Below are positions 9,387-20,622 of a DNA stretch of 21,226 bases, piece after piece. Every line of letters begins with the position of its first letter. Within the stretch, counting starts at the first letter, position 1. Under the pieces are notes generated by a model that made no database searches, was not told the DNA's origin, and saw only the letters and a list, made by a program, of their open reading frames with translations. The translations under genes were made by a program, and so were the position numbers. This stretch comes from Chrysomallon squamiferum (Eukaryota > Mollusca > Gastropoda > Neomphalida > Peltospiridae): NCBI GenBank assembly GCA_012295275.1, contig CM022668.1:4966601-4987826 (forward strand). The letters are read 5' to 3'.

Positions 9387-9577
9387 GAGAGAAAGAGAGA
9401 GAGAGAGAGTAACAGTCAGAGAAGGAAAGAGAGAGTTAGAACATCTAAATTGATAGATAAGAAAAGGAATAATAAAAATTGTAACAATAATAAATAAATA
9501 AATACATAAATAGTAAATAAATAAATAAATAAATAAATAGTAAATAAATGCTTTTTATTTAATAAAATAATTCGTAC

Positions 9578-9586
9578 CAGAAGCAG
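9578..9586 (-). CDS. Gene B micro-exon 5 (9 nt, Cys shifted)
   Basis: CTGCTTCTG lies between TTTCAAG and GTACGA and encodes N-C-F. Genes A and C read N-Y-C at this place, so the cysteine is kept but moved one residue. The donor is weaker than the GTAAGA of A and C. Confidence 0.52.
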
Positions 9587-9614
9587 CTTGAAACGAAAGA
9601 AAAAATAGAAATTG

Positions 9615-9656
<42 letters not shown>

Positions 9657-9907
9657 TAGTAATATGTCTCTAACATCAAGTCAAAGAGAGAGACAGAGAA
9701 ATAGATTGTTGGTTGAAACGTCCATATGCATTTAGGAATGAATGCAAGTGTCTCTATATGTATGTTTGTAGGAAATTAGATATGTTTATATGCATACGTG
9801 TGTATATATATGTGTATGTGTATAGGTATGGATATTTTCGTTTGTACGTTTTGATGAAAAATTAAACTTTAAACCAGAAATAAATACTGAGTCTGTAATT
9901 TCAAAAC

Positions 9908-9910
<3 letters not shown>

Positions 9911-9938
<28 letters not shown>

Positions 9939-10036
9939 CTATCTATCTATCGATCTATCTATCTATATACATATCTATCTATCTATCTATCTATATATAT
10001 ATATATACACACATATATATAATAATAATAATAATA
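9911..10036. repeat. (TATG)n-(TCTA)n-(TA)n-(TAA)n compound microsatellite
   Basis: Compound tetranucleotide array in the intron between micro-exons 4 and 5 of gene B, where A and C have an (AAAT)n run. A (TA)n run also occurs at about 10336-10364. Confidence 0.9.
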
Positions 10037-10238
10037 AAAAATAAATACATAAATAAATGCAATAGTACGTTGGGAAAGTTAAGCTGTATTTACCCCCCCC
10101 CCACACACACACTTTCCGGCACTTAATAACATTTCCCAATGATATTCTGAAATCTATATTTAATGCTAAGCACATCCTATGTTATGTATGTACGTGTGAT
10201 CGAATATAACACAATAAATAAATAACTAAAACACTTAC

Positions 10239-10250
10239 TTGTTGTAGGAG
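10239..10250 (-). CDS. Gene B micro-exon 4 (12 nt)
   Basis: CTCCTACAACAA between ATTTAAG and GTAAGT, encoding N-S-Y-N; unchanged in all copies. Confidence 0.6.
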
Positions 10251-10529
10251 CTTAAATATAAAAAGAAAAAGAAAATACATGAACGTTTTTCACCGATATT
10301 TTTAACACATTAAAACGTCTTTTAAAATTAACAGATTATATATATATATATATATATATATATACGCATACACACACAGATATATTTTATACAGTTAAGA
10401 CGATCAAATACAGACATAAGAATTGTTAATCTTTAGTCAGTTTTTATATAAGTGTGTTTGTATACATGTATGCATGTATATATGATTATAGGAATGCATG
10501 AAATTAATTATAAGAAAAAGAAAACTTAC

Positions 10530-10541
10530 TTGTTGTAGTAC
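10530..10541 (-). CDS. Gene B micro-exon 3 (12-nt variant)
   Basis: GTACTACAACAA lies between CTGAAG and GTAAGT and encodes K-Y-Y-N. It is one codon longer than the 9-nt CTACTACAA of A, C and D, and the phase is still preserved. Confidence 0.55.
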
Positions 10542-10864
10542 CTTCAGAAGAAAAAGAGAAAAAAGAAAGAAATATAATACATCTGAGATAAGGTTAAGTT
10601 TGTATTGTATGAAAGTTTTCCAATGAATAAAACATGTTTTTAGTGCTTTGCTTATTATAAACACCATTATTTTATATTGTCAAACGATAAAGGTGATTTA
10701 TTACACATGAGTAAAAATGAAAGAATGCACGTTTGTGTGTGTGTGTGTATTTTCGGATTTGAATAAAACACATAAAGAATAGTATTACACTAAATATAGT
10801 GTAAGTATCTATTTAGGAATGCAGAGAAAATTATTTGAAATAAATAAATAAATACAAAACATAC

Positions 10865-10876
10865 TTGTTGTAGGCG
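10865..10876 (-). CDS. Gene B micro-exon 2 (12 nt)
   Basis: CGCCTACAACAA between ATTGCAG and GTATGT, encoding N-A-Y-N. Confidence 0.62.
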
Positions 10877-10994
10877 CTGCAATATAAAAAGAGAAATAAA
10901 ATACATCAGAAGTAGGTTTAAGAATGAAATTTAATAAAGTTTTTCAACGATATATAAAATAAAAATGTTTAATGTCTAGTACATAATACATATT

Positions 10995-11027
<33 letters not shown>

Positions 11028-11088
11028 TTCCAATGCGTCTGTGAGTACGAGTGTCTGTTTATGTAATAACAAAAACATAAAAGCTTAC

Positions 11089-11097
11089 TTGTTGTAG
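11089..11097 (-). CDS. Gene B micro-exon 1 (9 nt)
   Basis: CTACAACAA lies between TTTACAG and GTAAGC. It completes AGC and adds Y-N. It is one codon shorter than the CTACAACAACAA of C and D, consistent with gain or loss of a CAA unit. Confidence 0.6.
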
Positions 11098-11152
11098 CTG
11101 TAAAGGAAAGAAGCGAAACCATTGAGTCATTCTACGTTATATGAAATGCATC

Positions 11153-11269
<117 letters not shown>

Positions 11270-11708
11270 TTTTATTATATTATGATACTTTGTTATTGGC
11301 GATTAGAGGTCAGCTGAAACCATGAAAAAAAAGTTTGCAAGTAGAAGTAATTATACTTTGAAGATCGATTCATCTGAGATAAAAATAATCAAATCCATAA
11401 ACCGAAATACGAAATTTAATATATTTAACTATAAGTACAAACAAAATGAGTGAACAAAAAATTAATATATATAGATATATAAGAAGAACAGTAAACGAAC
11501 AAAAATTACCAAAGAGAAAAGAAGCAAACCAATAAACACACTAAATAAAAATAATAATAATTAAAAGAAGAAGAAACAAAAACAAACAAATAATAACATC
11601 AACTTTAACAAGAAAAAATAAATAAACAAATAAATGAAAGTGATAGTTTTAGTTGATATGTTACGTTTCAAGATCTCGTAATTTAAGCAATAAAACAAAT
11701 AAACTTAC

Positions 11709-11812
11709 CTTAAACCGCAGTATCTCCCGCCATGTTTGTCCCACCATCTTCTGTGAGACTCTGCTGCAGCCAGACATGCTACGACGACGGCGATAAGTAG
11801 AAGTAGTTTCAT
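11709..11812 (-). CDS. Gene B exon 1: signal peptide and basic/aromatic N-terminus
   Basis: The exon has 104 coding nt, ATG at 11812-11810, donor AAG|GTAAGT, phase 2 out. The 34 residues comprise MKLLLLIAVVVACLAAAES, a textbook secretory signal, then HRRWWDKHGGRYCGL. The frame is open further upstream, but that part is the leader: it lies at or upstream of the predicted initiator, and this ATG places the hydrophobic core at the N-terminus. The segment after cleavage is basic and Trp/Arg-rich, a composition common in membrane-active or nucleic-acid-binding secreted peptides; that is inference only. Confidence 0.77.
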
Positions 11813-11876
11813 GGTTGTTGTCTTCTTTTCAATTCTTCTGTTGAATTGACTACAGAATGAAGATCTCTGAGTGTCG

Positions 11877-11888
11877 CTTATAAATATT
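11877..11888 (-). promoter_or_regulatory. TATA box and initiator of gene B
   Basis: AATATTTATAAG on the minus strand with a TCATTC initiator whose A is at 11858, the same 28-base spacing as in gene C. Upstream, gene B has CACGTG (E-box type) around 11921-11926 where gene C has CTCGTG. Confidence 0.6.
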
Positions 11889-12019
11889 ACTGAGATGTGC
11901 GAACGTGATGTAACAAGGATCACGTGATTATTCATATCAGTCTTTTTTAGTTTAGCCTACAGGTGTTACACGTAGATGTTTGTCTGATTTTTTGTGATGC
12001 TTACTTTCATGACCTTAAA

Positions 12020-12065
<46 letters not shown>

Positions 12066-12188
12066 CATAATAAATAGAATAATGAATAAATTAATTAAGA
12101 AAGAAAGAAAGAAAAAAATATTGACGAAAAAAATTAGAATTAACGTTTCTTATTCTGGATCAAGGTCACGCTGTCTCTCTCTCTCTAT

Positions 12189-12219
<31 letters not shown>

Positions 12220-12897
12220 ACACACACACACACACAAAACCCTTCACTGAATCATTTTTTTATTTTTGTCTCACAGTTCTAATAGTGTCACACATTAATA
12301 CTAATACTCATGCTCCTTAAATTTTGTATGTGTATGTTAGATTTATTGAATTTTTGTTACGTTTTCTCCGTTTTAGGAACACTCAAATATTAATCCCCTT
12401 AACCAAACTTGATCTATGTCCAGAAAACAGTTACGTGTTACCTTCACTAGTTTGTACTGTTAAAGTTGTAGACAACTGAACAAAAAAAACACGAACAGAC
12501 AGAACAAACAGGACAAACACGTCACGTAGGCTGCGGCATGTTTGTCACTGTACGTGGGGACACGTGCGTGTGTGCGTGTGTGCGTGTGTGCGTGTGCAAG
12601 AGTTTGTTTTTAACCAATAATAAAAAATGTATCCACTGATCTGAGACTCATGCTGCTAGCACACAATTATCTTTACTTGACAGATGTTACGTATTCTGCG
12701 TGTTTGCATTTTAGTTCACAGACAAGAGACACGTCATGTAAAGTGTGTGTACCTGCTTGACTTGTGATAACTTACAGTTATCCATCACTTCTCACCGGTA
12801 GACCATGCGCCATTGCTAGAGCAATTTGGTAGATGTCACGTTTTCTGCGTCTTAATTTGCTAAAGTTAAAAGTACGTAATATTAACATTATAATTTT

Positions 12898-12961
<64 letters not shown>

Positions 12962-13048
12962 CATCATCATCATCATCATCATGATGTGGGTTGAATATAA
13001 GTATGAGCTGTAAAATATACTGTATGCTTAAGGAGTCACCTCCTGTAA

Positions 13049-13336
13049 GAGTCTATAACATTTCACTTTAATTATGACACAAGTTTGTTATATGTTACTG
13101 CTAAAGAAATTGGAACCATAAAGATGTCTGTAGTTGAGGACCTCAGCATGTTTATAGCTGATCCTAATTATATCCTCTCTTCTCCAAATCCAGTTAAAAA
13201 TACCGTTCCTACTAAATACATGATTGTGTGTAAGCGTCTACATATAAATGTGAAAATAAATAATTTTAAGAAAAATACTAAATGTGAAAACAGAAAATTT
13301 TTAAACTCCCGTCCTGGAAATAGTTCTGATATATAA
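13049..13336 (+). other. Unexplained 95-codon open frame, copy 2
   Basis: This frame appears identical at the nucleotide level to the one at 5583-5870 and lies in the second copy of the intergenic unit. Because the surrounding non-coding sequence is also nearly identical, the match shows recent duplication or conversion and is not evidence of selection on the protein. Confidence 0.25.
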
Positions 13337-14023
13337 ATAAATAGTTGGAAAACGTTTTAAAATTCAAAATTAGAAATAGAACTGTTCGCGTGATCTAGTT
13401 CAATTCAAGTTAGATGAAAGTCAAAGAAAACAGCTGTATTGTCCAATCAGTTACATAAGCCGTAGTCTACAGTTACTATATTTATTTATTTTCATTCTAT
13501 TTGTTTCTTTTTGTTTTTGTTTTGTTTTATGTTTTTATATATTTAATTTTGATGTATTAAATTTTAATTTTTATTTGGACCGTCAGATATTACTTTTTAA
13601 TTCTGTCGATATGTAAATTCTTGATTGCGGATGAAAATATTTGAAGGATTTAAGCGTTCTTCTTTTCCTGTGATTTTTAAATAACAACAACAACAATAAC
13701 AATAATACTAATAATACGAATTCCTTACTGAGTGACTGACTGAGAAAAGTGCAGACACTTGTGAATGTCACTGAAATGTGCGAATGTGCTGCGAGAAGAC
13801 AAAAGGAAAGAAAGTTCACCTATTTACTGAACTAGTTTTCAAACATTTGACGTAAACGGTAGAGAGTATTTCAATTCACACATCGGATGTTACGTGTTAT
13901 AAACTGGTTTCTCTCTTTTATTTGGAAGTGCACTGAAGAAATCTGTCTTTATTTATTTCTTTTTCTGTTTGACCTGAACTCTAGAATATTCTCAAAAACA
14001 AATCCTGGGGACTTTTAAATATC

Positions 14024-14118
<95 letters not shown>

Positions 14119-14133
14119 AAATAAAAAAAAAAA

Positions 14134-14189
<56 letters not shown>

Positions 14190-14448
14190 TAAAAATAAAA
14201 ATAATAATAATAATAACAATTATAATTATAATAATTATAATTATAATAATTATAATAATAATGTATTTTGTCCTTGTTTTCTATTGGTCTGTAACTCTTT
14301 TGTTGATGTACACGATGTGAAATTGTCTATATACGTGGATGTTTGTTTAAAATAATAAATAAATTTATTCACTCATATAAGACTCGTGCTGCTAAAGAAA
14401 AATTAATTTTGGTTGACATATAATTTCAGATACATATTGTTTTAGAAT

Positions 14449-14604
14449 CTATCGCCACTGTCACGTGACAAAGTGAAATATCTCTGATATGACGTAGACA
14501 AGTAAATAGGACTCAGAATAATTACAAAATATTGGATACTAACATTTCAAGGTCAAATATATCGTGACGTCACATTTCGCTTTCTTACGTGACAGTCGCC
14601 ATAG
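14449..14604. repeat. 156-bp foldback element, copy 2
   Basis: Equivalent of 7007-7162 in the second intergenic unit, with arms 14449-14479 and 14574-14604 and TGACGTCA at 14565-14572. Its presence at the same place in both units means insertion predated the duplication. Confidence 0.5.
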
Positions 14605-15075
14605 GTCATGGAAATAATTAGACAGCTCTTGTCCTCTTTCTCTTTTTCTTCATTTTGTCCCATTCTTCTACCTGTCTCACACACTAACGTTAATATTTAA
14701 CTGCAAGTCAGATTTGCCCGAAGTGTCAGTACTGGTTTACACTGTTTTATTTTATACACACATTGATCCCTGATTCCATGTTAAGAAAAATAATAATAAA
14801 ATAAAATAAAAATGTAATGCACCTTGATGAAAATACACTAATCAATAACGTGATCACCCTCACACGAAGTAACGTGACGTAGACTGCGTCCTGTGTCACC
14901 TTCAGATGTTACGGTAGTCGCTGTGTTTTTAAATTAATCAAATATCTATCCACTGATCTAAGACCCATGCCGCTAACGCAAAATTAATTTTAGTCGGCAG
15001 ATGTTGAGTTTTCTTCATATTAATATGGTAAATATCACAATATGCAACCATATTATTATTATTATTATTATTATT

Positions 15076-15107
<32 letters not shown>

Positions 15108-15336
15108 GGCTGTTCTTGTTATTATTCTATTATAAGAGATATTGATCTCGATGATGGTGAAGATTTTGATTTAGACTTTATTAATGTAACGCATGACGAC
15201 TGTTATGACCTTCACTGATAAAACGTTGACACGAAAACAGGACAACTCCAATAATACTGACACGTCACGTAGTAGAGTCCACTGTACCTCAGACTCTCCT
15301 TCGTATGTTATTCCATTATACCAGAACTTATTTTAA

Positions 15337-15377
<41 letters not shown>

Positions 15378-15575
15378 GTGGATGGAATGCCCAAATATCT
15401 CAATATTTTAAATTCGCATTTGAATATGTAATAAAATAGGAAAGGAAAGAAAAAAAAAGAAAAGTAAAGAAACTGAATGTAATAATCTGTGTTACTACTA
15501 CTAAAGCTTGTAACACTAGAACTACTACCAAAGGTAATTAAGAGATATAACCCAAAGTAAAAATATTTTCATAAT

Positions 15576-15585
15576 TTTATTTATT
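15576..15585 (-). terminator. Poly(A) signals of gene A
   Basis: Two overlapping AATAAA hexamers on the minus strand, about 50 nt past the TAG stop of gene A, matching gene B. Confidence 0.6.
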
Positions 15586-15634
15586 TCGTATCATTGACAT
15601 GACTGCTTGTCGGGCTTTCCTCCAGATTTCTCTT

Positions 15635-15645
15635 CTAACCCATGT
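15635..15645 (-). CDS. Gene A terminal exon, coding part
   Basis: Same sequence as in gene B: after the TTTCCTTCCAG acceptor, completes GAC and reads D-M-G-stop. Confidence 0.55.
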
Positions 15646-16030
15646 CTGGAAGGAAACAAAACAGACAGTGCAATTAGAAAAACGACTCAAACAGATGTTT
15701 GTTTTTAAGTTCAATCAGATAAATGTGAGGAGAGTTAAAAGTAGTAAACATTATTTGCAGTATGATCAATTAAATAAAATTAATTATAATAAATATGTTT
15801 ATCAAAGTCAGTAATGGTAATAGGCGAATTTAGAAGCTGTCTAACAGAAGGAAGACTTGACTAAACACATTAACGTACTGATATGATTTATAAAGATTAA
15901 CAGCTTCAGTTTGAACCTAGGTGCAAGTTAAGAGAATTCTTAAAAGGAAGTTGAATATTTCATTTCATTTAGCTGAATATGAATGAAAGGATACACATCA
16001 GTATTATCCAATCAATTGACATGAACTTAC

Positions 16031-16147
16031 CATAGCAGCACACATGATTTGGATCTGTACACCCATAGTCTTCAGCTACCTTTCCCTCTGTGCTACAATG
16101 GTCTCTCGTAAAACATTCTGCACGCTCATCTTCATGATCCTCGCACA
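16031..16147 (-). CDS. Gene A cysteine-rich exon
   Basis: The exon has 117 nt with the same borders and C-x9-C-x5-C-x11-C-x6-CC spacing as gene B. The single coding difference is His to Arg seven residues after the first Cys (CAT to CGT), inside the acidic segment. All cysteines are retained. Confidence 0.65.
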
Positions 16148-16275
16148 CTGAAATATCAATATCATTATCATTATATACACATGCATACACATACAAACAC
16201 AGACGTGTGTACATACACACACAATAAATAGATAAATAAAAATTTAGTAAAACAGAAAGTGAGTAATATTTTCAC

Positions 16276-16318
16276 ATAATCTAGTAAATTCGAAAACATT
16301 TTCATTTATCGACATAAG
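16276..16318 (-). CDS. Gene A candidate exon 8 (43 nt)
   Basis: Equivalent of 57-99; open only in phase 0, weak GTGAAA donor, one base left for the cysteine exon. Confidence 0.2.
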
Positions 16319-16367
16319 CTTAAAAATAAATAATGTTTTCGACATAGTTAAAATAGAAAGCACTGAC

Positions 16368-16400
16368 AGCATACATTGGATCAAAACACGGTAATGTCAT
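16368..16400 (-). CDS. Gene A candidate exon 7 (33 nt), donor altered
   Basis: Reads M-T-L-P-C-F-D-P-M-Y-A in the open frame. The donor is GTCAGT, against GTGAGT in B and C, which should weaken use of this exon if it is one. Confidence 0.2.
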
Positions 16401-16417
16401 CTCTCCTCTCTCTCTAT

Positions 16418-16456
<39 letters not shown>

Positions 16457-16606
16457 ACAAACACGCACACAAACAGAAGCATAGATATAATTTTTGTCCA
16501 TAAATAATCATTTAGTGTATGTGTTTGTAGACGCATTATTAGGCACATGTGAACGTATAGTTATAAAACAAATTTCTAAATCAGTAACTGATAAAGGTGA
16601 ACTTAC

Positions 16607-16615
16607 TTTTTGGAC
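16607..16615 (-). CDS. Gene A micro-exon 6 (9 nt)
   Basis: GTCCAAAAA between TTTAAAG and GTAAGT, encoding W-S-K. Confidence 0.52.
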
Positions 16616-16720
16616 CTTTAAAAGAAGAAAGAAATGAAGTTAGATATTGTTTCATATTAAATATTACATATAAACATTTTTCAACAGAAAGAAACGTAGA
16701 AATTGTTTTTACAATGGGTC

Positions 16721-16723
<3 letters not shown>

Positions 16724-16810
<87 letters not shown>
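16724..16810. repeat. (GA)n microsatellite
   Basis: GA run in the intron between micro-exons 5 and 6 of gene A; about 40 bp longer than the equivalent in gene C. Confidence 0.93.
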
Positions 16811-16812
<2 letters not shown>

Positions 16813-16990
16813 ACAGTCAGAGGACGAAAGAGAGTTACAAGCTAAATGTATAGCTAAGAAAAGGAATAATAAAAATAATAAATAAATAAATCAATAAATA
16901 AATAAATAAATAAATAAATCAATTAATAAATCAATAAATAAATAAATAAATAGCAAATAAATACTTTTTAATTAATAAAATAATTCTTAC

Positions 16991-16999
16991 CAGCAGTAG
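16991..16999 (-). CDS. Gene A micro-exon 5 (9 nt)
   Basis: CTACTGCTG between TTTCAAG and GTAAGA, encoding N-Y-C and leaving TG. Confidence 0.58.
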
Positions 17000-17586
17000 C
17001 TTGAAACGAAAGAAAAAATTGAAATTGTTTGTTATTATTATTATTATTTAGTAATATGTCTTTAACATCAAGTCAAAGAGAGAGAGAGAGAAAGAGATTG
17101 TTGGGAGAAACGCGCATATGCATATAGGAATAAATGCAAGTGTCTCTATATGTATGTATGTATGAAATTAGATATGTTTATATGTATTCGTATGTATGTA
17201 TATAAATGTATGTAGGTATGGATTTTCACCGATGGAAAATGAAACTTTAAACCACAAGGCATCGGCATTTCAGATAATGAGAATCATGTTTAATGACAAA
17301 AGTTAAAGTTTTGTTAATGATTTCAGAAATACGCTGTTGAGTTTTAAACCTCTGTCGGTATTTAGAAAATGTTTAAGGCGTACAATTTCGTAAAGTGGGT
17401 TATTTTAAAACGCTGTGGAAATAGTTTGGTGTCTAGTTTACTTTAATAGTAGGATGGTGCGTTTTGGTCAGTGTGTCCTGGGTACCAATATTGAGGCTGT
17501 AATTATTCTTGGTGATGAAACGAGAAACAAAATTTCAAAAGTATATATATATGTACTACTACTAGTACTACTACTAATAATAATAG

Positions 17587-17645
<59 letters not shown>

Positions 17646-17813
17646 ATGCAATAGTAAGTTCGGAAAGCTAAGCTCTATTTCCCCCACTTTCCGGCACTTA
17701 ATAATATTTCCCAATGATATTCTAAAATCTAGATTTAATGTTTAGCATATCCTATGTTATATATGTACGTGTGATCGAATGTAAAACAATAAATAAATAA
17801 CTAAAACACTTAC

Positions 17814-17825
17814 TTGTTGTAGGAG
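17814..17825 (-). CDS. Gene A micro-exon 4 (12 nt)
   Basis: CTCCTACAACAA between ATTTAAG and GTAAGT, encoding N-S-Y-N. The intron to micro-exon 5 (17000-17813) holds (AAAT)n and a single copy of the unit that is expanded into a minisatellite in D. Confidence 0.6.
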
Positions 17826-18088
17826 CTTAAATATAAAAAGAAAAAGAAAATACATAAACGTTTTTCACCGACATTTTCAACAAATTTAAACTTCTTTTAC
17901 AATTAATACATTATATATATAAATACGCTTATATTTTATAAAATCATCAAATACAGACATGAGAATTAGTAATCTTTAGTCAGTTCTTATATACGTTTAT
18001 TTGTATGTATGTCGATATGTATATGTGTACGCATGTATATATGAATATAGGAATGCATGAAATTAATTATGACAAAAAGAAGACTTAC

Positions 18089-18097
18089 TTGTAGTAG
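18089..18097 (-). CDS. Gene A micro-exon 3 (9 nt)
   Basis: CTACTACAA between TCTCAAG and GTAAGT, encoding N-Y-Y. Confidence 0.6.
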
Positions 18098-18419
18098 CTT
18101 GAGAAAAAAAAGAAAAAAGAAAGAAACATAATACATCAGAAACGTTTGTATTTTAAAAAAGTTTTCCAATTAATTAAATATACTTTTATTGTTTTATATA
18201 TAATAAACATCATTCTTTTAAATTGTGAAATGTGATAAAACTGATTTATTATGCACCATCTGATGTACAAATGCATGAATGCACGTTTCAGTGTGGATGT
18301 ATTTTCGGATTTGAATAAAATACATAAGGAAAAGTATTACACTAAATATAGTGTAAGTATCTATTTAGGAATGCAGAGAAAATTATTTAAAATAAATAAA
18401 AAATAAATACAAAACATAC

Positions 18420-18431
18420 TTGTTGTAGGCG
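18420..18431 (-). CDS. Gene A micro-exon 2 (12 nt)
   Basis: CGCCTACAACAA between ATTGCAG and GTATGT, encoding N-A-Y-N; last visible exon before the gap. Confidence 0.62.
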
Positions 18432-18526
18432 CTGCAATATAAACGAGAAATAAAATACATCAGAAGTAGGTTTAGAATGAAATTTAATAAAGTTTTTCAA
18501 CGATATATAAAATAAAAATGTTTCTA

Positions 18527-18726
18527 NNNNNNNNNNNNNNNNNNNNNNNNNNNNNNNNNNNNNNNNNNNNNNNNNNNNNNNNNNNNNNNNNNNNNNNNNN
18601 NNNNNNNNNNNNNNNNNNNNNNNNNNNNNNNNNNNNNNNNNNNNNNNNNNNNNNNNNNNNNNNNNNNNNNNNNNNNNNNNNNNNNNNNNNNNNNNNNNNN
18701 NNNNNNNNNNNNNNNNNNNNNNNNNN
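18527..18726. other. Assembly gap of exactly 200 N
   Basis: Unknown sequence. The round length suggests a placeholder. Orientation of the gene family flips across it, and the first exons and promoters of both A and D are missing, so several kilobases are probably absent. Confidence 0.95.
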
Positions 18727-18775
18727 TTAAATATAACGTTAAATGACTCAATGATTTTGTTTCTTTCCTTCACAG

Positions 18776-18787
18776 CTACAACAACAA
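18776..18787 (+). CDS. Gene D micro-exon 1 (12 nt)
   Basis: CTACAACAACAA between TTCACAG and GTGAGT, matching micro-exon 1b of gene C including its flanks. Confidence 0.55.
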
Positions 18788-18849
18788 GTGAGTTTTTATG
18801 TTTTTATTATTACATAAACAGACACTAATACTCACAGACGCATTGTAAA

Positions 18850-18872
18850 ACACACACACACACACACACACA
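18850..18872. repeat. (CA)n microsatellite in gene D
   Basis: CA run in the intron after micro-exon 1, corresponding in sense to the (TG)n arrays at 3012-3049 and 3551-3592 on the plus strand of gene C. Confidence 0.9.
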
Positions 18873-19723
18873 CAGAGAGACACACATACAGCGAGAAACA
18901 CTGTAAAATACAGATACTTAGATTATTCATTTACATTTCTGTCTATAGATTTGTTTCTTCAGCAGAATATCAGACAAAATATTTTATCTGTTTTAGTTTT
19001 TTAATTTTATTTAATTTCATTTTTTGTTTTGTTGTTTTGTTTTACTTAAATATTAGTAAATATATTTTACTTAGTAAGTTAGTTCTTTACTTATTTATTT
19101 ATTTTATATTATTTTACATTATTTAGTTATTTATTTGTTTCTTTATTGATGTATTTATTGACTTATTTGATAGTTTATTTATGTATTAATTAATTCATTT
19201 GATTCTTTATTTATTTATTTACTTACTAACTTATTTTTGTGTTCATCAATATTCATTTTATTCAATGATAAGTTTTATTTCATTCCATTTTATATTTTAT
19301 GTATCTACTTTAAATTTTACTTATTTGTTTATCATTCGTTCGTCCTACATCAATCCACTCATTCATTTATCAAGATTTTTAAGCATTTCATTTATAATTT
19401 CGAACATTATTTTATAATACATATTTGGTAACGCACAAAAACACATACATACGTATAAACGTATACCTAAGTACATACGCCTACATGAATGCACACATCT
19501 AACTCAACAGACGTACAGACACACAAAAAGTAAAATATTCACTGATGCATGACTAATGTCTTTCATCACACTTATTTTTGCTTTTACTTACTTTACAAAA
19601 TATACATATGTATTGCGTGCTAGAGATTAAAGAGGTTGTTTTTTTAAATATCGATGAAAAACCTTATTAAATTTCATTCATAAATCTACTTATGATGTAT
19701 TTTATTTCTCGTTTATATTGCAG

Positions 19724-19735
19724 CGCCTACAACAA
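19724..19735 (+). CDS. Gene D micro-exon 2 (12 nt)
   Basis: CGCCTACAACAA between ATTGCAG and GTATGT, encoding N-A-Y-N. The 0.94-kb intron before it matches the 2182-3079 intron of gene C and contains no other visible exon. Confidence 0.6.
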
Positions 19736-20068
19736 GTATGTTTTGTATTTATTTCTTATTTATTTTAAATAATTTTCTCTCCATTCCTAAATAGATACTT
19801 ACACTATATTTAGTATAATACAATTCCTTATGTATTTTATTCAAATCCGAAAATACATCCACACACTGAAACGTGCATTCATACATTTGTACATCAGATG
19901 GTGCATAATAAATCAGTTTGATCACATTTCACAATATAAAATAATGGTGTTTATTATATGCAAAACACTAAAAGTATATTTAATTAATTAGAAAACTTTC
20001 TTAAAATACAAACGTAAGCTTATTTCTGATCTATTATATTTCTTTCTTTTTTTTCTTTTTTTCTCAAG

Positions 20069-20077
20069 CTACTACAA
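20069..20077 (+). CDS. Gene D micro-exon 3 (9 nt)
   Basis: CTACTACAA after a long T/C tract ending TCTCAAG, donor GTAAGA, encoding N-Y-Y. Confidence 0.58.
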
Positions 20078-20338
20078 GTAAGACTTGTTTTTGTTATAAT
20101 TATTTTCATGCATGCCTATATTCATATATACATGCGTACACATATACATATGGAAATACAAACAAATAAACGTATATAAAAACTGACTAAAGATTACTAA
20201 TTCTCATGTCTCTATTTGATCACTGTAAAAAATATAAGCGAATATATATATAATGTATTAATTCTAAAAGAAATTTTAATTTGTTAAAAATGCCGTTGAA
20301 AAACGTTTATGTATTTTCTTTTTCTTTTTATATTTAAG

Positions 20339-20350
20339 CTCCTACAACAA
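20339..20350 (+). CDS. Gene D micro-exon 4 (12 nt)
   Basis: CTCCTACAACAA after a TTTCTTTTTC-rich tract ending TTTAAG, donor GTAAGT, encoding N-S-Y-N. Micro-exon 5 is predicted about 0.2-0.3 kb beyond the right edge. Confidence 0.58.
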
Positions 20351-20517
20351 GTAAGTGTTTTAGTTATTTATTTATTGTGTTATATTCGATCACACGTACA
20401 TATATAACATAGGATAAGCTAAACATTAAACACAGATTTTAGAATATCATTGGGAAATATTATTAATTGTGGAAAGTGGGGGGGGCGAATACAGCTTAAT
20501 TTCCGAACATACTATAG

Positions 20518-20520
20518 CAT

Positions 20521-20551
<31 letters not shown>

Positions 20552-20569
20552 TTATTATTGTTTACTATA

Positions 20570-20619
<50 letters not shown>
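20518..20619. repeat. (TTTA)n and (ATT)n arrays in gene D
   Basis: Tetranucleotide run at about 20518-20552 and ATT run at about 20564-20619, in the intron after micro-exon 4, at the place of the 1311-1389 array of gene C in inverted orientation. Confidence 0.92.

Positions 20620-20622
<3 letters not shown>

Larger units (their letters stand above)
11890..15575. other. Intergenic region between gene A and gene B
   Basis: Near-identical second copy of 4490-8160, differing mostly in microsatellite lengths: (TAA)n 12023-12064, (CA)n 12188-12236, (ATT)n 12899-12956, (TAA)n 14023-14262, (ATT)n(TTG)n 15051-15107 and (ATT)n 15338-15376. Nothing else gene-like is visible apart from the open frame and foldback element listed. 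Confidence 0.7.
15576..18526 (-). other. Gene A locus: micro-exon gene, 5' end lost in N gap
   Basis: This is the right-hand minus-strand copy, nearly identical to gene C over shared parts (gene C base 1 corresponds to 16220). Visible exons are 18420-18431, 18089-18097, 17814-17825, 16991-16999, 16607-16615, possibly 16368-16400 and 16276-16318, then 16031-16147 and 15635-15645 with a poly(A) signal at 15576-15585. The promoter, signal exon and first micro-exon should lie in the unresolved gap at 18527-18726. The cysteine exon differs from gene B by one residue (His to Arg before A-E-C). Confidence 0.68.

Noticed and set aside
11705-11935. A 76-residue protein starting upstream of the signal-peptide ATG
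   Set aside because: The extra N-terminal part overlaps the TATA and initiator region and would bury the signal peptide; it is leader and promoter sequence that happens to be open.
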